This document shows positions 22,701 through 34,255 of a stretch of DNA of 64,000 nt, piece by piece (position 1 is the first letter of the stretch; every line of letters begins with the position of its first letter). Where the stretch lies: positions 4,066,130-4,130,129 of the forward strand of contig FN649733.1 of the NCBI GenBank assembly GCA_000310025.1. Reading direction: 5' to 3'. A program made the position numbers and the translations under genes. The notes under the pieces were generated by a model, which ran no database searches, was not told the origin of the DNA, and was given only the letters and a program-made list of their open reading frames with translations. Source of the DNA: Ectocarpus siliculosus (Eukaryota; Sar; Phaeophyceae; Ectocarpales; Ectocarpaceae).

Positions 22701-25700
22701 GCACTCAGCAGTATCGACGGGGTGTTGTTGATTGTGCAAACGGGGTTATAGTCGTTCTGACAACGCTGTGATCGACACTCCACATGCAAGCAACGGCAGA
22801 CATTGCACGCAAACAATACACTTACGTTGTACAACTGTGCTCCGCATTTTCACGATCTGTGCCTGCCTGACTGGCCGCATCCACACCCGTGGACCAACAA
22901 GGCCTACGGTAGTGGACCAAAGGGGGTGGCAGAGGAGATGATGCATCCTTGTCTGTCGTACGCGGCGATAACAGCTCGACACTAGAGTCTAACCCCGCCC
23001 TAGACGCCAACTCAACACCGACGCCGACAGCTGCAAAGATGGGCTGCTTCGATCGGAGAGCCGGCGGGGAGAGCGGCAGCGCTTCGGATGACGCCGGTTG
23101 TCTGGAAAACCCTGCAGCCGACGACGTAGCAAGTGGACCAGTTGGTACAGTCCTCGTCGTTGAGCCCTCCAGGATGGCGCCTCCAAGAGGCACCGCTGGC
23201 ACCATCGGCTCAGCCGGACACACCTCCCCTTTCTCGCGTCTGTTGCCATGCACGACCGCCTCTCCTGTTGCCTCAAGATGCAGGAGGCTTGGTGTGCAAG
23301 GCAGCGGCAATAGCAGACAGGGGGACGAAGGAGACGTCGACGGACCAGGGCCGTCACTACCGCCTGCTGTGACGGTAATCGCGTCCAACGGACGTCGTGG
23401 TACTTCTTGGAGAGCTGACCGGGCTCGCGATTCCTCTGCCGGAGGCCCTGCGGCGTTACCTCGCCACGCAGGCATCCGAGGCTCGCCGATGTCCCTGCCG
23501 TGCCCCTCCAGTGGGACCAGAGTGCCATCTTCCGGCTGCCTGTCACTCGCGTTGTGCCCAAGGTACTCGCCGGACACGGTACGGGGGAGGGTCGTGCGTC
23601 CGCCTGCGTCCCGTCTTCCGGACCTCTTGCTAGCAGGCTTTCCTACTAAACTTGCCAGAACCTTGTCATCCGGCTGGTCATCAACGCATACGACGTCCCT
23701 AGTGCAGGCTGCCGCAATCTGCGGTGAGGATACTCTCAGAGTTCGCGACTCTGTTGATACAACACCCTCTCCGTAGCCCTCCTGCTTTTCTGGAAAACAC
23801 GAACCCTTTAGCGGTTTCGTCGCTTGAAGCACTTTCGCAGCGTTGGGACACGTGCCCGTGCTTTCCTGTCTACTCGGTAGGCAGAGCCTCGTGCCAGCAG
23901 GCGCTGATCCTGTTGGACCGAGAACGTGTTGGCGTTGACACGTGTCGGCTTGCGCGCTGCCCTCCCCTTTGCTCGACTTCTCCGGTCCTAGGGCGTCACC
24001 CTTTCCCCAGAGGGGGGGGTTCCCGCCTACTGCTGGAACTCTTTTTTCGATTTCGCTTGCTACGTTTTTCACGACAGACCGTCCGAAAGAACACGAAACT
24101 ATTCTGTTCTCAACATCCGGGCCCTCGCCTTCGATCCGTCCAGAGCCACCACGCACGGTCGCTCCTTTGACTGAAGGGGCCCGAGGCGGTGGGTGACACC
24201 GACGAAGCAAGGAAGATACCCTTCGGTCGGCTTGTCTCTTACGGATGCAAGCTCCCGGGGAAGATTCCCTCGAAACATCGCCGTCATTAGCTTGCGCCTT
24301 CATCTCGTAGCGCACAGAAGGCCCATCGCTACTGTTCCCGCCGTGACCGCCACCGCGATGGCATTTGAGGTCCAAGTTTGGTTGCGGTGGGGTCGCCCCA
24401 TCCTGCGAAAGTGAGGAGCGCGCCTCAGCGGGGAAGACAATATCGACGGTCTGAACCGTCGCGCGCTCTGTTCTGCAAACCGCGGCGCCTCCGTTCCCGA
24501 GGTAGGGAACAATTTGTCGATCGAAGTCAGTCGTGTGGATCGGAGACGGTGCTAGCGTATTCACTGCTGGCTTTCCGGCTTCAATCAAAGCCCCAGCAGC
24601 GACGTCGTTGGTCTCATCTCCTGAGGGCTCTTCTCGTCCCCGAAGCAAAACTTTTACCGCCTCCTGCTTCTCTCCGTCCACGGAGTTTCCAAGGTGGGGT
24701 TGTTCCGCCAAGCCCAGCGTCGACCCATGACTCACGGCACCCGACTGCGGTCTTCTAGACACCCCAAAGCTTAGCACAAATGCTGTTGGTGCTGAGCCGC
24801 AGACGGCTTCATGGGCGACTCCGATTCTCGGGGCAGTCGGTTGCGTCCGGATCATGATGTCTCGACGGGATGAACCCACGTCACTTTCGCCCCAGTTGGT
24901 TCCCGCGTTACCGCCACTCCCGTCGAGCGGTTCCTCGGCAGCGGAGATCTTGGTCGGCTCTGGTGAATGTCGGCGCGTACCACCCATATTTCTCGCGCGC
25001 TGCACGTCGACGAGTGACAAACCTGTCCCGCGGTGTTCGGCTTCTTGCTCGCGGCCTGCTCGCCGTTCTCGTGGAAATACGGCAGCTCTCCTCGCCAGAG
25101 GCGCGAATGGCCTGCTTGGATTGGCTACCCCCACGATATGCTGGGAGGGTGTTTGCAGAATGCCGCTGACCGGCCCAGCGCGAACACCTACGTCAATTCC
25201 GACCCCGGGTGCGCGGACAGGGCGAACGGCGGTAGACTGAGCATGTCCAGCAGTGGCTGTTGTCACAACCGCAAGTGCACGCTCGGTGGAAACGTCTTCT
25301 GGTGTCGAAGGGGGCTCTGGTTCAGCGGGAAGAACGTGAACCACACAAGATCTGTGGGATAAGGACCTGTCTCTCAACACAAAAAATCGTTCTCGACACA
25401 AGGTGGCCTCTCTCCAGAGGCTTGCACCGTGCAGCAGATCCAGCTTTCCTTGTGCTCTCATGAGGAGGCGAGCTCGACGAAGGTCCCGAGAAACCAATAA
25501 CTGTCTCGAGCCACCCCCCGGCGAAACCGAACCAAGGGCGCAGCCGTTGCCACCATCCCGTGGCCATCGTACGGAGGTCGTTTGCACGCCTCTTCTAACG
25601 ATCCACCGATCGCGACTTTCTGAGGCAACTGCAAGCGCCCCCGTAGGTGAAACAGGCTCCTTTCCTTTCAAAGTGCCAGCTGCCCTTCGTGTGACCAGAG

Positions 25701-26055
25701 CCGCCTCAGCCGTCCCCCGCGTCGATAAATGATCAGACAAATGGTTTTCTACCCACAGTTTCCCTTGATCTCGACGACGGTGTCGTTCGCGGTTTCTTGA
25801 CCAATGGGTGTAGCTCTCTATCAAGATCTGGCGCCGTTTTTCCGCCTGTGCTTCGTGTACGTTTGTACTTTGGTTGATCTTGGCAAGCTCGGCAGCTGGT
25901 GCGACAACCGCGTCCTCCGTGCGGATTGCAGACGCGGCGAGCACTCGATCCAGCACTTGGTCCAGATCCATCTTGTGTTTCTCGAAAGGTGTTGTAAAGG
26001 AAAGCACAGAAAAGTTAGCCTTAGCCTTCGCCGAGTGAGGGTTCTTCAAACACAC
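19494..26055 (-). CDS. Large disordered protein of unknown function, multi-exon, ends uncertain
   Basis: Long minus-strand coding runs are best joined as one gene. An exon of up to 1077 codons (26055-22822) opens with an ordered N-terminus (KMDLDQVLDRVLAAS, then a charged helix KRRQILIESYTHWSRNRERH) and continues as Ser/Pro/Gly/Arg-rich disorder. Further exons are likely at about 22555-22130 (His/Gln/Pro-rich), 21690-20776 (begins after a 3' splice site tgcttctgctgctag; ends with a short coiled segment DEVLARISALEVYFDRVEDQV, whose first 20 residues suggest a heptad) and about 20380-19933 (ends HNKFYFDVGRTMVLDTFQ). I recognise no domain. Exon joins, start and stop are not settled; there could be two genes. 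Confidence 0.5.
22822..26055 (-). CDS. Main long exon of the unknown disordered protein
   Basis: An uninterrupted frame of 1077 codons is far beyond chance in this GC-balanced DNA. The start is unresolved: an in-frame Met lies 28 codons inside (KHKMDLDQ), and the frame stays open upstream through a plausible 3' splice site near 26075, so this may be an internal exon. The product is basic and disordered, without signal peptide or membrane segment. A further minus-strand open stretch at 26978-26298, Ser-rich at its end, could be an upstream exon. Confidence 0.6.
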   Translation of the reverse strand: MCLKNPHSAKAKANFSVLSFTTPFEKHKMDLDQVLDRVLAASAIRTEDAVVAPAAELAKINQSTNVHEAQAEKRRQILIESYTHWSRNRERHRRRDQGKLWVENHLSDHLSTRGTAEAALVTRRAAGTLKGKEPVSPTGALAVASESRDRWIVRRGVQTTSVRWPRDGGNGCALGSVSPGGGSRQLLVSRDLRRARLLMRAQGKLDLLHGASLWREATLCRERFFVLRDRSLSHRSCVVHVLPAEPEPPSTPEDVSTERALAVVTTATAGHAQSTAVRPVRAPGVGIDVGVRAGPVSGILQTPSQHIVGVANPSRPFAPLARRAAVFPRERRAGREQEAEHRGTGLSLVDVQRARNMGGTRRHSPEPTKISAAEEPLDGSGGNAGTNWGESDVGSSRRDIMIRTQPTAPRIGVAHEAVCGSAPTAFVLSFGVSRRPQSGAVSHGSTLGLAEQPHLGNSVDGEKQEAVKVLLRGREEPSGDETNDVAAGALIEAGKPAVNTLAPSPIHTTDFDRQIVPYLGNGGAAVCRTERATVQTVDIVFPAEARSSLSQDGATPPQPNLDLKCHRGGGHGGNSSDGPSVRYEMKAQANDGDVSRESSPGACIRKRQADRRVSSLLRRCHPPPRAPSVKGATVRGGSGRIEGEGPDVENRIVSCSFGRSVVKNVASEIEKRVPAVGGNPPLWGKGDALGPEKSSKGEGSAQADTCQRQHVLGPTGSAPAGTRLCLPSRQESTGTCPNAAKVLQATKPLKGSCFPEKQEGYGEGVVSTESRTLRVSSPQIAAACTRDVVCVDDQPDDKVLASLVGKPASKRSGRRDAGGRTTLPRTVSGEYLGHNASDRQPEDGTLVPLEGHGRDIGEPRMPAWRGNAAGPPAEESRARSALQEVPRRPLDAITVTAGGSDGPGPSTSPSSPCLLLPLPCTPSLLHLEATGEAVVHGNRREKGEVCPAEPMVPAVPLGGAILEGSTTRTVPTGPLATSSAAGFSRQPASSEALPLSPPALRSKQPIFAAVGVGVELASRAGLDSSVELLSPRTTDKDASSPLPPPLVHYRRPCWSTGVDAASQAGTDRENAEHSCTT

Positions 26056-28493
26056 GTCGAACTCTCCGCAGAGCTCGCGAGAAGCCGGTTGCTTCGGCGC
26101 ACGTAGCTCGACCGTGAAAACTATTCAACTCATCCCACTCCGTTCATTCTTTTTTGGAGGAAAAAGCAAAACAATATCGTTTCCATATTTTCTACGCGTT
26201 TCATGTAGTAGTGTTAGCGCCACCATGTCACAAATGATGAAACACTCCGTCCGTGTAGCAATGAATTCGACCAACATCTCGAAACACCACTCGCTAACTA
26301 TACCTCCAACGGATCAGCTTCCGACGAGGTACTGCTGCCGGATGATGTACTCTCCGGTGCGATATTGTTGTGCTGGGTGTCCGCACGTCGAGCGCCACTG
26401 TCGTGACATCGGGGTTCTCGGCGACCACTCCCCGAAGTATCGGCAGGTACCCACTTTTTTGTGTTTAGTTGTGCATCGGCACGATACTGTTTACGCCGCG
26501 GTCGACAGGTGCCGCTCGAACCTATGTATGCACTTCTCCACCGGAGAATATCCGAGAGGTACGGAGGCGACGACGCCCTTCTCACGGTGCGAGCGTCGAC
26601 GGTGTTTGGCCCGATCTGGTTCGAGGGCCTGGAACTCCAGTCATCATCAGTCTTTCCCCCCAGTGTTCGTGCCGAGAACGATGCGTGCCGTGCGTCCTCC
26701 ACGCCGTGCCCGGTGCGGGTTCGACACCGTGTGATCCGCACGAATAACCCTCGGTTGGGGTGGCACAGGAAGTATCGATGTCCATCTAGACTTCCATCGT
26801 TCTGTTTAAAAGCGCCGGGAGGAAGTTGTTCATTACTTAAAATCGTTATGGTCCGGGTGGAAATGTCACGAATGCTGCCTTGTGTCTTTGTAAAAAAAAA
26901 ACGGTGTCGGTGCCAGGTCAATGGATACAGTAGTGGGTGAAATCGTCTAACACAGATGAAATATTCAAGTGGTTTCATTTTCCGAATAATGCCAGTTGTC
27001 CGTTATAGTTCCCGTGAATCGGCTGGATCGCACCGGCATGATACAAAAAGCACTACGTATCAACATTGCTGCCTTCAACATCGTGTGTGGTTTCCGCTAT
27101 TTAGTCGCGCAGCACGGCTCCGGCGTCATGCGGCTCGGCACTGTCCTCTTGCCACCAGGAGCAGAGATCAAACATTTAAAACAACAGGAGACTCATCGAC
27201 AACAGATGCTGAAGTTTCAAATCATGGCTGGCGCCATACACAGCCTAAGGATTTTATCCACCGACAATTCCATGACAACGACCTTGACCAACAATATCTT
27301 GTCTCCTTCTCTCCCCTCTCCCGGTAGCAAGTTTCATTGCGTGCTCTGCAATAGCCAAGTGCGAAAAAACTTGCCTGACCCCGTGGAAAGTCGAGCTCAA
27401 CTCCAGCCCAGTATCCCCTGGCACAGTGGATCTGCAGAAACGTTATCGGGATAGTGTCAAAACGGGCGTGTCATGACCTTGCTGACGCCTTGCTGCATGT
27501 GGCCGAATCTATAAACAAACGTGGTGTGTATCCAAAACATGAAGGTGCCATTTTAACGTCATTTGCTTGCTTCTGAAGGTGTCGCCTGTGCTGTGTCACA
27601 GCAGTCACGTAATCTACTTACCTTGCAATGGTCCCTGCATATACAGTCTAGGATTGTACCAGGTATGCATTTTATAGTGCTATGCTTTACCTTGCCCCAA
27701 AAGCGCAAGCGGCCGCTGTTGTAATGTTTGTCTCGTGCCCCATGCGACGAGCTTGACACATATACGCGATCCCCAAGTAGTATCCTGTCCACCACCCAAC
27801 GCGTACACGTCCGTTGGGCAGAGTGAGAGCAGGAGGTGGTGATGAGACCGAGCTGGGCTTCGAAGGGGTCGAAATGGCACTTCCGATCACATGTGTGCTG
27901 CAAGAGCGAACGCCTCCATGTATGTGCACACAACAATAAGCAAGAGCAATGTGCAAATCTCAAACGTTCGATCGATGTTGGGGTCCTCAAGCACATTCTT
28001 TCGTCGATGATGCAGACTGCATTGGCCAAGCTCTTGGTGGTGAACGACTAAAGATGATATGCAGGGTTTGACCTGAACTCGTTCAAGGATACTGCTGGCT
28101 GTCTGGCTGTCAGTGGCTTACCGGACACGTTTCCAGTACGGCCTGAACAACCACTGTGTCATCGCACGCGCCCGCCTTCCTGTACAGCCCTCCTTATCTG
28201 CCACTGGTCCCATCGAAAGCACGGCATTTGGTGGGTACTGGCTCCGTGGGGAAAGAGGCTCTCCGTGTTTTAGGGTATGCGTATCTGGCTTCTACAAGCT
28301 CTGCACGGCTCTTACCCGCTGTCGGCGCAATCGGGCCGACTTCTCAAGTGTATGCGAAGCGTCACAAGTCGGCCCGACCTCAAACCGAACAGCAACAACT
28401 CTCTCTTTTTGTCATTCCACCGCTTCACGCCTTTGCCGTCCTCACTTCCCCACTTCCTCCCACTGCTGTGTCCTTGGAGGTCGCCGTTCGGCC
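26056..28493. other. Mostly non-coding between two genes
   Basis: Several open frames of 100-230 codons exist on both strands (for example 26298-26978 minus and 26996-27454 plus), none with a recognisable domain or convincing splice context. An A-run lies near 26890. The sequence just before 28494 is C-rich and presumably holds the promoter of the plus-strand gene. Confidence 0.35.
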
Positions 28494-31400
28494 ATGAAGG
28501 TTCTGATTGTCGATGCGTTCTCAGGGTCACGCTCAGGACGCCATTCGTTCGCGAAATTTGAAGAGATCGTCCGAAGGGCCTTCCAGGTGGTCGAGAGGTT
28601 CGAGCAAGGCAGGACAGAGTTTGTTGCTCGTCACTTCAGTAATGGGCTCCAGGTATGGAGTTGCGGGGGGGAGGGAGGGGGGAGCTGACACGTGCATCGG
28701 ATAGCTTCCCCTGAAGTTGTTCTGCGAAGTCTAGATGTGCTACATAAAGCAAGGAGGAGAATAGCTTTCATCCTACAAATGGTGTCTGATGGTTCAGGTA
28801 CTGTAGACGGTTGGCTCAAGGCGCGATGGCCCGATCGCCGCCTCCCCTCCATGACAGGATCTCTGCTATGACAATGAGGATTCTTGCTCGTCGTCGAAGG
28901 CAGCTATCGCAGAAGTGGATAAGCTTGACTTCGTTTTTGTTGATGGAGATAGCCGTCTCCTGCCCTGGCACCCTCGCACGCGCAAGGTGAGCTCTTGTTT
29001 CATGAGGATATGAACAAACATTGTTTTTTGGGCCCCTATTATAGACTATGTCACGCTTGCAGTCTGTACTCGTTTTCCATGTCACCGACCTTTTCAACGA
29101 AAACAAATCGACGCGCGGGGTCATGCTCAAGATCTCCTCTTGATGTGTGTATACATTTCTGACTTAGACTATTGGCTCGTTCCTCTGGATTGTCATGGAG
29201 GCCAATCCGAAGCGGAGTATGGAATGGCGCCGGTCGCCCCGGTGGTCCAGTTGGTAGCCTCGAAACCTTCTAGAGGTCAGGTCAGGGGTTCGAATCCCGG
29301 CGTAAGCGAGCTTTTCTTGCAAAGTGAGTTTTTGTCTCGCTTTCGCTCCTGGCCTAGTTGTTGTTGTTGTTGTTGTTGTTGTCTTCACATTAAAAACCGT
29401 TCCGATCTCTCTCTACCCAGTACCTTCGTATGTCCGTACTCATCCAACACTCGACGCGGTCGATTCCCGTGGTCACAGGTTAACTTACCCTAAAAAGGTA
29501 CACTCAAATAAACTGGCCCCGAGGGGTCCGCAAGTCCATAGAAATCAACGACAGATATTCTGGGATCCTCCGCTCCCTCTTCACGCTATGCGGGGTATCA
29601 ACTGAGATTAGCAGTCACTATCTATCATGGGCCGGAGAGAAAGAGGCACACTCCCTTGGTTCAATCTTGGTACTTCACAACGCAAGCAGAGACAAGTCCA
29701 TCTGGCACAGAAAAAGAGAGAAAAAAGAGAGAGAAAAAAATGACAAAGAGAAAAAAAAGGAGAAAAAATAAAAATGGAAACCGTAAGGAGAAGAGAAAAT
29801 AAATGAAAATAAAATGAAAAAATGAAAAAAAGGGCGAGGACAAAGAGGGACCAGGCCGAAAATAACAGGAAGTATGAGGCAGAACAAGGCACACGGTGGA
29901 GAGACCACTAACGAACAAGCAAACACGCAAACATGGCCACCAACCAGCGATACATTGTAGTGGTACGAAATCACTACTACTGGGGGGTTGGTGCAATGGT
30001 GCAGCGTTGGGGGGGACGTGGATAGCGCTAGTTCGTGTGTTGTACACAGAGGGAAGAGAGTGCTGAACTCTTCTCGCATTAAAAATCGAAGGCAAAGTGC
30101 CGCAGGAGGGGACGGTAGAGAAGTAGAGAGGGGCTCTTCTGTGCGACCACAGGTTGGAGTAAACGGCACTAGTGCTGTGGGCGCTGATTTGAAGTGAAGA
30201 CAAAAAAAAATAAAAATGGCATTACTCCACGTTCAATACTGCTCTAGTTTTGCAGCCTGGCGCGTTCAACTTGAAGACCTCTACAGCGGTAGTCTCTGCT
30301 TCTCGCAAAGGAACCATATCAACGTTTTTTTTTATAGATGCGAATATTTTTTTTAGAAAATTTACAATCAAAGAAAGGCGACTAACTTTTGCGTTAACTT
30401 GAGGTAAACTCGAAGGGAGCGCAAACGGAGCAGACAAAAGTCCACGACAAGTTTCCACATGAAACGTTTAAGACCAAGGTGACACATATCTACATATGAT
30501 CGCGTTCTACGCATGCAGAGTCATGCCTCACCCCGAGGGATGCCATTTCGAAGTAGAACAACACTGAAAAAACACGGGTGTGGACTTCTAGCGAGATGAC
30601 TAGAAACATTTACAGCGCTGCCCTGTCTACATCAGTGAGGTTGAGCATTGCAGCACTAACCCATACCAATCGGAGACGAACAACCGTGCCATGTATTGAT
30701 TTACAAGAACATGCAGCCACCCATGTGGAAGATGAGTTCAGACCTTTCCTACACTTGAGCTTTATGTGCCCTACGGTGACAAGCTTGTCGCAAATTTCAA
30801 CTGGGAGACAATCTGTGAGGGCGTCACCACAGCAGTTAGTGCGCAATTACACGCGAGGTTTGCCCCCCCCCCTCGTCCCCTCCGATTCCATCCCCACCCC
30901 CCTGCGAGGTTAAGGCTTACATGCATATTGCACACCGACGAGGCACCGACGAACTTGTTTGTAACTTCCTGCGCCGAATTCAACAAACCTGGCTTTTTCG
31001 GCAGCTTGTTCTGTTTCTCCGAACCGTCATCGGAGCGAAGAAGTGCCTCTTCGCCGCGGGCCCCGGAGCACACATAGTGTCCTACGTGTGTGCCACGGGC
31101 GGCAAGCCCCTGAGAGTCTTAAACGGTGGCGGGAATGGTGGTAGCCTACTCGAGCTATCTTCGCTGCGCCCCGAAGATTTAGGAGGCAGCGGCAAGCCAA
31201 TGTGTGGTGGAGAGGTGAGTTAAGGTCTATTTGTTGAGTTATCACTCTTGAAACCATCAGTGTTGGGCTACCTATAGCAGGCTGTAGAGTCAAACCATCC
31301 CATCGCACTTAACTTCGCCTGGGATATAGAAACCTTTGTTTTATTTGTCTGGCGTGAAACGACAGAAGTACTCGAGAAAACTTCTGGATATAGTGCATCG

Positions 31401-33250
31401 TGAAAGGGTGGCAGTGAATTCCGGCGTGCTTGCCGGTAAGAGAGTCGCACAAGCACATAAGATAAGAATGTCGCCTGGAGGCTCGCCCCCGCCGAAAAGG
31501 ACCTTTCCTGCCTGCCGTCCGCCGTCTGCAAGTCCCAAAATAGTTCTGGTGGTCGCGTGGTTGCGTGACTCGAACTCTCATAGGCAACGCTCCTGTTTCT
31601 GCACATCAACGCGACGCGATGTGACTTGTCGAGGTGCATGCCCACCGACGTGTTGTGCCGAGCTTGACAACGTTGTCGGCAAGACCTGAATGCGTGGTTA
31701 CGAATACCAAGGCGTTGTACAGGAATGCTTTTATTCTTCATCTGTGACTGTGTTTCACTGCTCGGCTTGTCGTGTGGACACGGATAATCACACGGACCCA
31801 GCTTGAAGGGAAGACATATATAGCCGACTCACACCCCGCGTATGCTGACCACACACAGAGGAGAGAGAGTGGGCACGCCATGTGGAGCATCGAGGGGCTC
31901 CGACATTTCTCTCCCTACCACATTCCAAGATACGTCGAACGTCGGTATCACGACCTAGCGCACCAAAAATTCTGTCCCAAGGCGTGCTCGCGTTCTTGAA
32001 CACATGGCTTCCTGATCTCGCGGGGAGAAAACTTTTCCTTTGTCCGTCGGCGGTCCACCGCACGCCTTGAAAGCATTTCCTGCTGTCACGAACCGCAAAA
32101 TGAGCGAGCCCAACCACCTTCCAGCCCAAACACGCGTATTCCCGACTAGCCACCCCTCGGCATGAACTTGGCGTAAGCTCTGACTCCTGTCGCACCCCAC
32201 TGTGTCTTTCGTCCCCTTTCGTTGGCAAAACTCGCGCAACTAAAACCTCAGGCAAAAGAAGTTGTGCTTGACTCGGCCACCGGGGACTTCTATGTGTTTA
32301 ATTTCAAGACGGACCGGTGGGTAGCGGAAGGAAACGTGGGGATCCAGAAGAGCTGCGGTGGAATGGGAGGGGTTGCTGCCGCGATTCTGGCCGATGCGGC
32401 CGGTGGCCAGGGTCACGGTTGTGAGCAAAAGGTACTTCGAGCCGCACGCCTCGGTCTCGTAGAAAACCAAAGTACATCCGTGAGGGTGCATTGCAAGTTC
32501 GTCTTTTAAGCGAGCTCGATCCAGGCTCGCACAGCTGAGAAAATCTTAACCTATCTTGCAGAAACACATTGCTCCCCCCTAATAGGTTCTGCTTGCAGCA
32601 CACCGTCGGGACTCTTCTCTTGTTAACGCAGCTGGCACATCAATTCCTCTTGGTGCCCTGTGCTTTTATTTCTCTGCAATGTCCGTGCCTCCGCTTTGTG
32701 CGTGGGTAAGTTTCCTGTCAACGAGCTGCTCGGGGTGAGACGCAGCGTCCAGAGCGCAGCGGACATCAGCTCGAAGACGCTGCAACGCCCGAAGACCCCC
32801 AGGAGAGTACACGTTACAGGTGTTGCTGACGTTCTCGGCCAGACTCACCGACAAATGGGCCACAGATCTCAGCACAGCCAGCGCTCTTGGCGACGAAAGG
32901 GACGCAAATGTACCTCTTCTGGTCTTGTTCTTGTAGGTGGGGAAGAGATACCTGACACGTTTTGCACTGGGCTGACCACACACCCGATACGTGGCTGGTG
33001 CCGCGCCGGTCTTGCTACAACCCTCGACAGGTTTCAGAGCGAGGTGCTCGTCCGAGTGCGTCCGAAGAGCGTCCAACATCGCTTCTTGAAGCACGTGCAC
33101 TGCGGCGAGTTTATCGCGTGGAGCCCGGGGAAGTGGAGCATCGGCGAAGCAACCGCCGCGCGCTGCAGACAGACGTTCACCGTGCTGGCAGCGTCGAACA
33201 GGGCAGGGCCAGAGGTGGTAGAGGTCGGCAACTGCTTGGCCACCAGGCAT
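28494..33250 (+). CDS. Conserved-type protein with degenerate class I GATase-like N-terminus
   Basis: Five exons join cleanly, all at phase 0: 28494-28652, 28858-28986, 31005-31214, 32252-32431 and 33038-33250, each with AG before and GT after. The first three give a Rossmann-like start (MKVLIVDAFSGSRSGRHSF), a strand and acidic loop (LDFVFVDGDSRLLPWHPRTR) and an elbow-like turn (CLFAAGPGAHIVSYV) followed by VLNGGG. The elbow sits where class I glutamine amidotransferases have G-x-C-x-G-x-Q, but the catalytic cysteine position is proline, so glutaminase activity is unlikely. Later exons read EVVLDSATGDFYVFNFKTDR and FLKHVHCGEFIAWSPGKWSI. Similar proteins without known function occur in protists as far as I recall. 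The gene probably continues beyond 33250. Confidence 0.65.
29236..29526 (+). mobile_element. tRNA-derived SINE, fullest copy
   Basis: The head has an A box (tggtccagttgg) and a B box (ggttcgaatcc) at tRNA spacing, but the acceptor and T stems do not pair, so it is tRNA-derived and not a tRNA. Then come a body, a GTT run (29357-29383), the module cttcacattaaaaaccgttc and a tail gtggtcacaggttaact with a downstream taccctaaaa. It lies in intron 2 of the gene starting at 28494, in sense orientation. The tail modules recur at 53883, 54872 and 55810. Confidence 0.65.
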
Positions 33251-33330
33251 GTATGATCCTGCCTTTGGACCCTCTTTCTCTCGCCAGAAGAAACGGGCAG
33301 ACACTTGTGCTCAGGCCAACGTTTTCGTTG

Positions 33331-33611
33331 TAGAGTATCAAACAATGAAAGCTTTTTCTCCGGATAGGGGTGTTTCGTGCCTTTGCTTGAATCCTGAGCG
33401 CCCATGAGCTAAAAAAAAGCTACAGTCTCCAGGATTGAATAGCCTTTTGAAGTGGGTAGAGTATCAACAATGAAAGCTTTCTCTCGGGATAAGGGTCTCC
33501 CGTGCCTCTGCTTGAATCCTGAGCGCCCATGAGGTCGACGTAACATCACCTTATAGCTACAGCTAAATAGGTACTTCTACAATCTACAGGATTGAATAGC
33601 CTTTGAAGTGG
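33331..33611. repeat. Tandem duplication inside a probable intron
   Basis: Unit 1 (33331-33456) and unit 2 (33457-33611) both run from tagagtatcaa through caatgaaagc, tgcttgaatcctgagcgccc and ggattgaatagcc. Unit 2 has about 30 extra bases containing gtcgacgtaacatcacc. The first unit's last bases abut the start of the second. Confidence 0.85.
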
Positions 33612-34139
33612 GCGTGCCTACTCGTCAGCCTCGCAAGGCAGTTTGTCGACGATGCTGCTTACTATCCACACGTTTGGGCTTGATCGGGTCTCGTCTACTG
33701 AACCAGATTCAACGTTCGGCACGGGTACCAGCACTCCACTGGTCTACTGCAGGCGTTCGTGGAGGACAAGCACATCCTTATCAGGGACGAAAAGTGAGCT
33801 CCTACCACACCTACGCTCTACGATGTCGAAGACCTAACCTCCCCTAGGATTGCCTACAAACACACGGCCAATCCAAGCGATTGCTCTCAAACCTCGTGCC
33901 GGCATTCCTGAGATATCTCCACCTCGCACCACCAATGTTGAGGCACGACTTCCCCTGCTTCGGCACGTAATTTCTCGCCAAGCGCACATGTAATAGTAGT
34001 GCATCTGCATGGACACACCGACACCTTCGTCCCAACCCAGCCTATGGTGCCGATACCCCGAGGTTGCTCCTAGGGGCCCCTCTCCATCGGTTCCTCGTTT
34101 CCTGGCACCCATGTTGCCTTTGCTTCCCCCGGCCCTTTC

Positions 34140-34255
34140 TTGAAAGCCGGATAGATCGAGGGAGCGAGTTCGTGATGAACGGGATGCACACAGCCGACGA
34201 CTTCGACGGTATGTCCGTCAGGAGTTCTCACAAGCAAGCGGCGGCGGCGGCAGAA
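34140..34255 (+). CDS. Probable exon (downstream part of the 28.5-kb gene)
   Basis: Reads GSEFVMNGMHTADDFDGMSV, then HKQAAAAAE, and ends at a consensus donor (GAA then GTAAGA) at phase 0, like the exons before it. The 3' splice site upstream is not clear. Membership of the same gene is inferred from strand, phase and spacing. Confidence 0.4.

Noticed and set aside
29236-29310. A tRNA gene
   Set aside because: A and B boxes are present, but the acceptor arms and most of the T stem do not pair and no plausible anticodon arm forms; the same tail modules recur elsewhere, so it is a SINE head.
29164-29388. Minus-strand frame reading GIRTPDL and YQLDHRG
   Set aside because: This phrase is the classic translation of tRNA-derived repeats and not a protein.
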